Notes under the pieces: generated by a model | The model's input: the letters and a program-made list of their open reading frames with translations, nothing else | What the model was told of the DNA's origin: nothing | Database searches by the model: none | From: Gammaproteobacteria bacterium | Lineage (GTDB): Bacteria; Aquificota; Aquificia; Aquificales; QOAS01 | Assembly (NCBI GenBank): GCA_003972855.1 | Contig: QOAS01000057.1 | Span: forward strand, 1 to 9,771 | Direction: 5' to 3' | Length of the DNA: 9,771 bases | Part shown: positions 1 through 5,972 of the stretch, in pieces | Layout: every line of letters starts with the position of its first letter | Numbering within the stretch: position 1 is the first letter of the stretch | Position numbers and translations under genes: made by a program

Positions 1-41
1 TAACTTACAATACATTATTGAGTTCTACTCTAAAGTTTAAT

Positions 42-55
42 ACCCTTTGGGGGGT
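42..55 (+). promoter_or_regulatory. G-rich ribosome binding site of rpoA, possibly in a small hairpin
   Basis: A run of six G (49-54) lies nine bases before the rpoA ATG and is the only purine-rich element that could serve as a Shine-Dalgarno sequence. ACCC at 42-45 can pair with GGGT at 52-55, so a short hairpin could partly hide it. Whether this matters for expression is inference. The true leader or an upstream gene lies mostly outside the window. Confidence 0.35.
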
Positions 56-63
56 TTTCTCTT

Positions 64-1035
64 ATGCCTTACACCAATCTTATAGATTTGGACAAAGTTA
101 CCGCCTATTGGGAGGAACTGGATTCCACCTACGGGAAGCTTATCGTAAGTCCCCTTCCCAGGGGATATGCCACTACCATAGGAAACGCCTTAAGGAGAAT
201 TTTACTTTCTTCCATAGAAGGTGCGGGTGTTACCGCGGTAAAAATAGATGGTATATATCACGAATTTACATCCTTGCCCGGAGCCATTGAAGATGTTACC
301 GATGTTGTATTGAATTTGAAATCGTTAATAGTTCGCCTTCAACCCGGTACCGATATAGAGGTTCTCTACTTGGAAAAAGAAGGTCCGGGAGAGGTTAAGG
401 CGGGTGATATAAAAACCCCTCCCACGGTGGAAATTCTCAATCCCGAACTGCACTTGTTTACGCTAACCGACCAAAATGCAAAGGTGAAAATGGAAATAAG
501 GGTTGAAAGGGGACGCGGATACATTCCCGTTGAGGATATGGAGCAATTCGGAGAAGTCGGATGGATAGCCATAGACTGCGATTTTAACCCCGTAAAAAAG
601 GTGGCATTTAAAGTAGAACCGACAAGGGTAGATAGAAAAACCAACTTTGAAAAACTCATTTTGGAAGTTTGGACTAACGGTGCCAAAGCTCCCGATGTAG
701 CGGTTCAAGAGGCAAGGGAAATATTGTTAAACTATCTCCAACCTCTGAAAGAAATTTCCAAAGAAATACCCCAAGCTCCCACCAAGGTGGAAAAAGATGA
801 ATTGGAAGAAAAATTAACCTTATCCGTTGAAGAATTGGATATATCCGCGAGGGCTCTAAATTCACTTAAAAAATACGGAATTCACACTTTGGGAGACCTC
901 GTAAAATTAACCGAGGAGGAGCTTAAGGAAACCAAAAACATCGGAAGGAAAGCCCTTATGGAAATCAAAAAAGCTCTGCAGGAATTGGGGCTTTCCCTTG
1001 GTATGAACATTAATTACAAAGGGGGACAAAAATGA
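64..1035 (+). CDS. rpoA: DNA-directed RNA polymerase subunit alpha
   Basis: This is the 323-residue alpha subunit, whose N-terminal domain dimerises to nucleate assembly of beta and beta' and whose C-terminal domain contacts promoter UP elements and activators. The N-terminal domain (about residues 1-235) contains the conserved NALRRILLSS block at 41-50, with the arginine pair needed for core assembly, and DGIYHEFTSLPGAIEDV starting at 62. A charged linker (about 236-253) leads to the C-terminal domain (about 254-314), whose helix-hairpin-helix carries R263 and N266, matching the DNA-contacting Arg265 and Asn268 of E. coli, and ends in the typical GLSLGM. The length is normal. The ATG at 64 follows a G-rich site, and the N-terminus fits the family. 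It overlaps rplQ by ATGA, the usual alpha-operon order. rpsD is a likely upstream neighbour but is not visible here. Confidence 0.98.
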   Translation: MPYTNLIDLDKVTAYWEELDSTYGKLIVSPLPRGYATTIGNALRRILLSSIEGAGVTAVKIDGIYHEFTSLPGAIEDVTDVVLNLKSLIVRLQPGTDIEVLYLEKEGPGEVKAGDIKTPPTVEILNPELHLFTLTDQNAKVKMEIRVERGRGYIPVEDMEQFGEVGWIAIDCDFNPVKKVAFKVEPTRVDRKTNFEKLILEVWTNGAKAPDVAVQEAREILLNYLQPLKEISKEIPQAPTKVEKDELEEKLTLSVEELDISARALNSLKKYGIHTLGDLVKLTEEELKETKNIGRKALMEIKKALQELGLSLGMNINYKGGQK

Positions 1036-1412
1036 GGCATAGGGTTAAGAAAAAACACTTTGATAGGACTAAAGAGCAAAGAAAAGCCCTTTTTAGGTCC
1101 TTGGCAAGGTCTCTTATTTTGGAAGAAAGAATCGTTACCGGTGTGGAAAGGGCAAAAGCCTTGAGGCCTTTTATAGAGAGACTTGTAACCCTTGCTAAAA
1201 AGGCAAACAATACCGACGACCGTATTAAAAAATTGCACTATAGACGACAGGCTCTAAGCCTTCTTCCCGATAAAGAGGCTGTTTCCAAACTTTTTGAGGA
1301 TTTGGGACCCAGATTTTCCGACAGAAACGGGGGTTATGTAAGGGTTGTTAAACTACCTATGCCCCGTAAAGGTGACGGTGCGGAAATGGCTGTAATAGAA
1401 TTCGTTGAATAA
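1032..1412 (+). CDS. rplQ: 50S ribosomal protein L17
   Basis: This 126-residue basic protein binds 23S rRNA in the large subunit near the exit tunnel. It begins with the family signature MRHR (residues 1-4), carries the conserved segment ERIVTGVERAKALRPFIERL (33-52) that corresponds to the KAKELR region of other L17 proteins, and ends with GGYVRVVKLPMPRKGDGAEM, followed by a short hydrophobic tail. The length is almost identical to the 127 residues of E. coli L17. Its ATG shares the ATGA with the rpoA stop, and a GGGGG six bases upstream (1021-1025, inside rpoA) can serve as its Shine-Dalgarno, so translation is probably coupled to rpoA. It is the last gene of the operon here, and the next gene, speD, faces it after 92 nt. 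Confidence 0.97.
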   Translation: MRHRVKKKHFDRTKEQRKALFRSLARSLILEERIVTGVERAKALRPFIERLVTLAKKANNTDDRIKKLHYRRQALSLLPDKEAVSKLFEDLGPRFSDRNGGYVRVVKLPMPRKGDGAEMAVIEFVE

Positions 1413-1504
1413 TTACCCCTTTTGTTTTCCTTCCATGTAACTTCAGAAGGTTTGGCAAGACCGTATAGCCTTTGGATGATTAATTTAAAAAGGAATAGAG
1501 GAAT
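1413..1504. other. Convergent intergenic gap rplQ/speD without a clear terminator
   Basis: This 92-nt gap separates the two convergent genes. The best hairpin is a weak CCTTC/GAAGG stem with a 12-nt loop near 1430-1451, and it is not followed by a T run. No convincing intrinsic terminator, RNA gene or small reading frame was seen. Confidence 0.5.
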
Positions 1505-1909
1505 TTAGATTTTAATCACGCCTTCCCTTATAAGGTCTACCGTTTTCTTTTGGTTATCTTCTATAAAACCTCTTTCAAATACCTTCTTATCAACCCTTTT
1601 GGGTTTCAACTTTTCAATAATGTAATCCATTGCCGCTATACACTGTTTGGGGTCCCCGCAGGTATAAACATCAACGGTTGCTATACCCAATTCGGGCCAT
1701 GTATGGATGGATATATGACTTTCCGCTATAAGGACAACTCCGGTGGCTCCGTGGGGTTTGAACTGATAGTAGTGGGAAGATATTTTGGTTAGCTTGGCAT
1801 ACTTAACGGCTCCTTCAAGGAGGGCTCTTATATCTTCTACCCTATCAATGAGGTCGCCTTCAACCCCGTAAAGGTCTGCTATAATGTGCAATCCGAGGGT
1901 CTTTGCCAC
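1505..1909 (-). CDS. speD: S-adenosylmethionine decarboxylase proenzyme (prokaryotic class 1B type)
   Basis: This enzyme decarboxylates S-adenosylmethionine to supply aminopropyl groups for spermidine and longer polyamines, which thermophiles use to stabilise nucleic acids. The 134-residue proenzyme has the short form known from Thermotoga and Bacillus. It is expected to cleave itself between E63 and S64 in the motif AESHISIHTWPE (62-73), turning S64 into the pyruvoyl cofactor. H69 and C84 (in VYTCGDP) match the processing and catalytic residues His68 and Cys83 of the T. maritima enzyme with a constant offset of one. The start is a GTG at 1907-1909, chosen because a near-perfect Shine-Dalgarno lies seven bases upstream. 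No speE or other polyamine gene is adjacent. The gene is monocistronic here, convergent with rplQ and divergent from the CorC-like gene. Confidence 0.96.
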   Translation of the reverse strand: MAKTLGLHIIADLYGVEGDLIDRVEDIRALLEGAVKYAKLTKISSHYYQFKPHGATGVVLIAESHISIHTWPELGIATVDVYTCGDPKQCIAAMDYIIEKLKPKRVDKKVFERGFIEDNQKKTVDLIREGVIKI

Positions 1910-1913
1910 TTTT

Positions 1914-1923
1914 CCACCTCCTT
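1914..1923 (-). promoter_or_regulatory. Strong Shine-Dalgarno sequence of speD
   Basis: AAGGAGGTGG on the minus strand is complementary to the full anti-Shine-Dalgarno of 16S rRNA and sits in ideal spacing before the GTG codon at 1909. It decides the use of this non-ATG start and stands out against the neighbouring genes that have no such site. Confidence 0.85.
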
Positions 1924-1976
1924 AAAGAATTTTTTTATTTGTCGCATAACGAAGAGCCCCTAAGGCAAATTTAACT

Positions 1977-2004
1977 ATTATCTACAAAAAATAGTATGTT
2001 TCAA
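1977..2004 (-). promoter_or_regulatory. Candidate sigma-70-type promoter of speD
   Basis: On the minus strand TTGAAA (1999-2004, 5 of 6 to the -35 consensus) is followed after 16 nt by GATAAT (1977-1982, 5 of 6 to the -10 consensus). This predicts a start near 1970 and a leader of about 60 nt containing the Shine-Dalgarno. A six-base inverted repeat, ACTATT-N10-AATAGT (1974-1995), overlaps the -10. Assigned by eye only. Confidence 0.42.
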
Positions 2005-2018
2005 GTTTCAAAAGAGGC

Positions 2019-2024
2019 TATAAA
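2019..2024 (+). promoter_or_regulatory. Candidate -10 element of the corC-like gene
   Basis: TATAAA lies 15 nt before the ATG at 2040 and would start transcription around 2031, leaving a leader of about nine bases with no Shine-Dalgarno. No good -35 hexamer is seen at normal spacing, so this is a weak call. Confidence 0.25.
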
Positions 2025-2039
2025 CTTATCTAAAAGTAG

Positions 2040-3260
2040 ATGGAGTATGTAGCCCTTGTGGTTTCGGTTTTATTCTTCGTTCTGTTGGAAGCTTTCTTTA
2101 GCGGGTCAGAATTGGCGTTGGTTTCCGTTAATAGGGCAAAATTAAATTTATTAGCAAAAAAAGATAGGGCATTAAGGGATTTTTTGAACAACACGGAGAG
2201 TTACATTACCCTAACCCTTTTTGGATATACTTTTAGTATAGTTTTAGCAACGGTTTTCTATACCTATTTTTGGATTAAACTTTCTTCGGAGAAGTATCCC
2301 TTTTTAAAGGGATACGAACCGCTTTTGGCGGAAACACTTTTAATATTTACACTAATTTTTGGAGAAATTATTCCCAAAAGCATCTTTATGTCCAACGCGG
2401 AATTTCTTACTCCTTTAGTTGTAAAAATTCTCTACCCTCTTAGGAGACTTTTTTATCCCGTAGTAAAAAGCGCGGAACTTCTTTCTAAATTTTTATCCAA
2501 ACATTTGGCTCAAGGGAATAAATACCTAACGAAGGAAGAGTTAATAAAACTACTCTCCGGCGGTAGGGTTGATATATCAAAAACCAAAGCTTTAATAGTG
2601 GCTAATATCCTTTCCTTTAGGGAAAGGACTATATCGGAGATAGTAAAACCTTTATATGAGGTTGTTACCGTTGAGGAGGATGCAACCGTTTACGAAGCGG
2701 GGAAAAAAATAAAAGAAAGCGGATATTCGCGCTTGCCCGTTTATGCGGGAACATTGCAGAATATAGTCGGCTATGTTCAAGCTTACGACCTACTAAAAGC
2801 CAAAGAGAGTGAATCTATCAAAAAATACATCCGTCCGATAAAGGTAATAGGGGAATTTGAAAGACTTAAAGATGTTTTGGATTACTTTATAAAGGCAAAG
2901 GAACACATAGCTGTCGTTGTGGATGAAAGGGGAATAGTTATAGGAATAGTAACCTTGGAGGATATAGTTGAAGAAATTACGGGGGAACTTTATGAAAAAA
3001 GGGTTCACGAGGAGGAAGAAATAAAGCAGATATCTCCCAATCGGTGGATTATCAGTGCCAATATAGAGATTAGCGAACTAAATAAACAATTCAATCTAAA
3101 TATTCCCAAAGGTATTTATTCCACTCTCGGAGGATTTATACAGTATAAATTAGGAAAAATTCCCAAAAAGGGAGAGACTTTAAGTTACAAAAACTACACC
3201 TTAAAGGTTATAGATGCGGATGAAAAGAAAATAAAAAGGGTTATGGTTATAAAAAATTAA
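2040..3260 (+). CDS. corC: CNNM (DUF21)/CBS/CorC-HlyC domain membrane transporter
   Basis: The 406-residue protein belongs to the CNNM/CorC family of divalent-cation (Mg2+/Co2+) transporters, often named hemolysin C or TlyC. An N-terminal DUF21 region holds hydrophobic segments at about 4-24, 55-80, 98-118 and 122-145, with the family motifs SGSELALVSV (21-30) and GEIIPKS (108-114). A pair of CBS domains follows (about 203-252 and 264-316, the second ending VTLEDIVEEITGEL), expected to bind nucleotides and gate transport. A C-terminal CorC_HlyC domain (about 328-406) includes STLGGFIQYKLGKIPKKGET (361-380). All modules of a full-length member are present. The ATG at 2040 has no visible Shine-Dalgarno, but no better start exists. 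Its stop codon interlocks with that of the convergent clpP. Substrate specificity is not proven, and the symbol is used by family only. Confidence 0.88.
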   Translation: MEYVALVVSVLFFVLLEAFFSGSELALVSVNRAKLNLLAKKDRALRDFLNNTESYITLTLFGYTFSIVLATVFYTYFWIKLSSEKYPFLKGYEPLLAETLLIFTLIFGEIIPKSIFMSNAEFLTPLVVKILYPLRRLFYPVVKSAELLSKFLSKHLAQGNKYLTKEELIKLLSGGRVDISKTKALIVANILSFRERTISEIVKPLYEVVTVEEDATVYEAGKKIKESGYSRLPVYAGTLQNIVGYVQAYDLLKAKESESIKKYIRPIKVIGEFERLKDVLDYFIKAKEHIAVVVDERGIVIGIVTLEDIVEEITGELYEKRVHEEEEIKQISPNRWIISANIEISELNKQFNLNIPKGIYSTLGGFIQYKLGKIPKKGETLSYKNYTLKVIDADEKKIKRVMVIKN

Positions 3261-3889
3261 CCTGTTTTTTCTTTACTATCCTTTGATTTCCTGGTGGTTA
3301 TTATTTTGTCTATTATTCCGTATTCCAAAGCTTCTTCGGGAGACATAAACTTGTCCCTTTCCATATCCCGTTCCAATTTTTCATGGGGTTGTCCGGTATG
3401 TTTAGCCATTATGTCAATTAGCATCTTCTTAATTCTCATAATTTCCTCCGCGTGAATAATTATGTCGGTAGCCTGTCCCTGAACTCCACCCAAAGGTTGG
3501 TGAATCATTATTCTGGAATGGGGTAAGGAATACCTTTTTCCCTTTGCCCCTCCCGCCAAAATTACGGCCGCCATGGAAGCGGCTTGTCCTATGCAAATGG
3601 TTACCACATCGGGTTTTATGTATTGCATAGTGTCATATATAGCCAAACCCGCGGTAACAACCCCTCCGGGGGAATTAATGTAGAGATAGATATCCTTATC
3701 GGGGTCTTGGGATTCCAAAAACAACAGTTGGGCTACGATAAGGTTGGCTACATGGTCATCTATGGGGGTTCCCAAAATAACAATCCTATCCTGCAATAGT
3801 CGGGAAAAGATATCGTAAGCCCGTTCCCCTCTGGGCGTTTGTTCTACAACTATCGGAACGAGCTGATTGATAATGTCTTCCGCTTTCAT
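3257..3889 (-). CDS. clpP: ATP-dependent Clp protease proteolytic subunit
   Basis: ClpP is the serine peptidase that forms two stacked heptameric rings and degrades proteins unfolded by ClpX, ClpC or ClpA. In this 210-residue protein the triad is S105 (GQAASMAA), H130 (IMIHQP) and D179 (ERDKFM), which matches E. coli mature numbering (97/122/171) with a constant offset of eight. INSPGG at 71-76 helps form the oxyanion region. From that offset the mature protein should begin near Q9 (QLVPIVVEQT), so residues 1-8 are probably a short autocleaved propeptide. The start is the ATG at 3887-3889, because in-frame stops lie just upstream and no other start codon precedes the conserved LVPIVVEQT. There is no Shine-Dalgarno. 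Neither clpX nor tig is adjacent. Its TAA overlaps the stop of the convergent corC-like gene. Confidence 0.98.
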   Translation of the reverse strand: MKAEDIINQLVPIVVEQTPRGERAYDIFSRLLQDRIVILGTPIDDHVANLIVAQLLFLESQDPDKDIYLYINSPGGVVTAGLAIYDTMQYIKPDVVTICIGQAASMAAVILAGGAKGKRYSLPHSRIMIHQPLGGVQGQATDIIIHAEEIMRIKKMLIDIMAKHTGQPHEKLERDMERDKFMSPEEALEYGIIDKIITTRKSKDSKEKTG

Positions 3890-3902
3890 AAGTTATTAAT
3901 AG

Positions 3903-3952
3903 TTTCGCCGAAATTGTTAAGTATTTGAGATTTTTTTTGCAAAGCTTGTCAA
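3903..3952. repeat. Two short dyads between clpP and moaC
   Basis: TTTCG-C-CGAAA (3903-3913) is a perfect five-base inverted repeat about one centre base, inside the clpP leader. TTG-CA-AAGCTT-GT-CAA (3937-3952) is a 16-bp dyad with 12 of 16 positions symmetric that overlaps the candidate clpP -35. Both could be operator sites in this 74-nt divergent region. No known regulator motif is recognised, and short dyads also occur by chance. Confidence 0.3.
3923..3952 (-). promoter_or_regulatory. Candidate clpP promoter in the clpP/moaC divergent region
   Basis: On the minus strand a perfect TTGACA (3947-3952) is followed after 18 nt by TCAAAT (3923-3928, 4 of 6). It predicts a start near 3916 and a leader of about 27 nt without a Shine-Dalgarno. 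The -35 lies only 12 nt before the moaC start on the other strand, so the two promoters must overlap. An alternative is an AT-rich -10 nearer the clpP ATG, giving a leaderless transcript. Confidence 0.35.
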
Positions 3953-3963
3953 AATCTTTCCCT

Positions 3964-4875
3964 ATGAGAACCGTTGATGTTTCCTACAAACTTCAAACTT
4001 TAAGGGAAGCGGTGGCCTACGGAAGGATAAAACTTTCCAAGGGATGTATAGAAAAGATAAAAAACAAGGAGCTACCCAAGGGTGACTGTATTGAAGCCTC
4101 AAAACTGGCGGGGTTATATGGGGCAAAAAACACTCCTATGCTCTTACCTTTTTGCCATCCCGTAGGTTTTGACCATGCCCAAGTAGAGATTTCCATAGGA
4201 GATGGGTTTATAGAGGTTACCGCAAAGGTTAGGGGAATAGCGCGAACTGGTTACGAAATGGAGGCTTTAACCGCCGTTTCGGTAGCCCTTCTAAATATCT
4301 ACGATATGTGCAAAGGTTTTGACTCAAATATGGTTATAGAAGAGATAAAATTAGTTTCTAAAAAAGGAGGAAAAAGTCAATACTTTGAAAACTTGAAAGG
4401 TGTAAAAGTTGCGGTTATAACGGTTTCCGATAGGGCTTCCCGTGGCATCTACGAGGACAAAAGTGGAAAACTGGCGGTGGAAAAATTAAAGGAACTATCC
4501 GCAGAGGTGGTTTTTTACAAGGTTGTTCCCGACGAGAGGGAGGAGATACAAAAAGCCATTAAGGAAGCCATTTCAAGTGGAGCGGAAGTAGTTGTAACCT
4601 CTGGAGGAACGGGTTTGGGTCCCAGAGATATTACTCCCGAAGCGGTTTCCGAAATTGCTTTAAAAGAGATAAAAGGTTTCGGCGAAGCTATGAGAATTTT
4701 CGGAAGTCAATATACCCCCAAGGCTTTGGTTTCCAGGGCGAGTGCCTACGTTTTACCCGAGGGAATAGTAGTTTTGGTTTTACCCGGTTCAAAAGGGGCG
4801 GTTAAAGATTATTTGGAACTATTAGGGGGTCTTTTAAAACACGCCTTGGATATGGCAAAAGGAAAAGGGCATTAA
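3964..4875 (+). CDS. moaC-mogA: Bifunctional MoaC-MogA molybdenum cofactor biosynthesis protein
   Basis: The 303-residue protein fuses two Moco enzymes. Residues 1 to about 143 are MoaC (cyclic pyranopterin monophosphate synthase, acting after MoaA). They show FCHPVGF with H65, YEMEALTAVSVALLNIYDMC with D114 and the catalytic-type K117, and the closing GGKS at 135-138. Residues about 146-303 are a MogA/MoaB-type molybdopterin adenylyltransferase, with VITVSDRASRGIYEDKSG from 151, SGGTGLGPRDITPEAV from 213, a GFGEAMR motif at 238-244 and LPGSKGAVKDYL from 273. I start at ATG 3964 rather than the upstream in-frame TTG at 3925, because the preceding residues fit no MoaC and TVDVS is the normal N-terminal motif. 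No Shine-Dalgarno is seen. The fusion type is known in some bacteria. No other Moco gene is in the window. Confidence 0.95.
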   Translation: MRTVDVSYKLQTLREAVAYGRIKLSKGCIEKIKNKELPKGDCIEASKLAGLYGAKNTPMLLPFCHPVGFDHAQVEISIGDGFIEVTAKVRGIARTGYEMEALTAVSVALLNIYDMCKGFDSNMVIEEIKLVSKKGGKSQYFENLKGVKVAVITVSDRASRGIYEDKSGKLAVEKLKELSAEVVFYKVVPDEREEIQKAIKEAISSGAEVVVTSGGTGLGPRDITPEAVSEIALKEIKGFGEAMRIFGSQYTPKALVSRASAYVLPEGIVVLVLPGSKGAVKDYLELLGGLLKHALDMAKGKGH

Positions 4876-4883
4876 AAGAATTC

Positions 4884-5972
4884 CTATTCCGTTAGTCCTC
4901 TCATTTTCAATTCTATATCCGTAGGATTTTCCGCATATTCCAAAACGGTTCGGGCATCAATTATACCTTGCTGGTATAGTTGAAGTAGATGTTGGTCAAA
5001 AGTTTGGGTTCCGTAAATCTCGTGACCCTTTTCAAGGAACTCGGTAATATTTTGAAATTTGTCGGGGTCTAATAGTGCTTCCTTAATAAGGGGATTGTTT
5101 ACAAGAATTTCCACCGCGGGAATTACACCTTTTTTATCCCTACGGGGCAGAAGCCTTTGGGAAACAATCCCTATAAGGGAGTTGGCAAGCATAAGCCGTA
5201 TTTGTTCCCTGTTTTCAAGCGGGAACATACCGATAAAACGGTTTATCGTTTCTTTCGCGTTAATAGTGTGCAAGGTAGAAAAAACCAAGTGTCCCGTTTC
5301 CGCCGCTTGGAGGGCAATTTTAGCGGTTTCCGCATCCCTAATCTCACCAATCATTATTACATCGGGGTCTTCCCTTAATGCGGCTCTTAAGGCTTTAGAA
5401 AAATCCGAAGTGTCCTCTCCCACTTCCCTTTGAATGATAAAGGATTTTTTATCTTTGAACAGATACTCTATGGGGTCTTCTATGGTCACTATAACTTTGC
5501 TGTAGAGTTCGTTTATCTCGTTAATAAGCGATGCCAGAGTTGTAGATTTTCCCGAACCGGTGGGTCCCGTTACTAAGATGAGACCGCTGGTGTGGGAAAG
5601 AGCCATTTTCCTCACTATGGGAGGGAGGTTTAACTTTTCAAACTTAGGTATCTCAAAGGGGATATACCTTAAGGCAATTCCTAAAGTGGAACGCTGGTAG
5701 TAAATGTTTGCCCTAAACCTCGCCAATCCCGGAAAAGAAGCGGAGGTATCAACCTGACCCTCTTTGAGGAGTTTCTGCTTCTTTTCCTCTTTCCCCTTTA
5801 GGATGTAATTTACAAACTCTTCAAGGTCGTTACGGGAAAGGACGGGGAAAGCGTCCAAAGTTATAAGTTCTTTACGGGTTCTTATGCGGGGTTTCGCTCC
5901 TACTTTTATATGAACGTCCGACGCCCTATGGTCAAGAGCGGTTTTCACTATCCTTGTCAGAAGTTCCGCCAA
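4884..5972 (-). CDS. pilT: PilT/PilU-family type IV pilus motor ATPase
   Basis: This hexameric cytoplasmic ATPase family powers pilus retraction for twitching motility and DNA uptake. The 362-residue protein has the N-terminal PAS-like region with ASDVHIKVG (17-25), Walker A GPTGSGKST (136-144), the Asp box VTIEDPIEYLF (162-172), Walker B DVIMIGEIRD (204-213) and the His box TGHLVFSTLHT (226-236). The C-terminal motif that is AIRNLIRE in typical PilT reads NPLIKEALLD here (293-302 by eye), so a PilU-like or divergent role is possible. The TTG at 5970-5972 is chosen because GGAGG lies nine bases upstream. This start sits inside recA, giving a 41-nt overlap. A GTG eight codons further in is an alternative. 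It is last in a gatC-recA-pilT run, and its stop is 8 nt from that of moaC-mogA. Confidence 0.93.
   Translation of the reverse strand: MAELLTRIVKTALDHRASDVHIKVGAKPRIRTRKELITLDAFPVLSRNDLEEFVNYILKGKEEKKQKLLKEGQVDTSASFPGLARFRANIYYQRSTLGIALRYIPFEIPKFEKLNLPPIVRKMALSHTSGLILVTGPTGSGKSTTLASLINEINELYSKVIVTIEDPIEYLFKDKKSFIIQREVGEDTSDFSKALRAALREDPDVIMIGEIRDAETAKIALQAAETGHLVFSTLHTINAKETINRFIGMFPLENREQIRLMLANSLIGIVSQRLLPRRDKKGVIPAVEILVNNPLIKEALLDPDKFQNITEFLEKGHEIYGTQTFDQHLLQLYQQGIIDARTVLEYAENPTDIELKMRGLTE

Noticed and set aside
18..43. Promoter for rpoA from TTGAGT (18-23) and TAATAC (38-43)
   Set aside because: The spacing of 14 nt is too short, and rpoA is usually transcribed from an upstream ribosomal-protein promoter outside this window.
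18..290. A 90-codon open frame overlapping the start of rpoA
   Set aside because: It lies in another frame of rpoA, resembles no known protein and is explained by the rpoA coding sequence.
1413..1504. Intrinsic terminator between rplQ and speD
   Set aside because: Only weak stems of three to five pairs are present and none is followed by a T run.
3925..3963. Upstream TTG start adding 13 residues to moaC-mogA
   Set aside because: The added residues are coded by a T-rich promoter-like stretch, have no family match and no Shine-Dalgarno. The ATG at 3964 gives the normal MoaC N-terminus.
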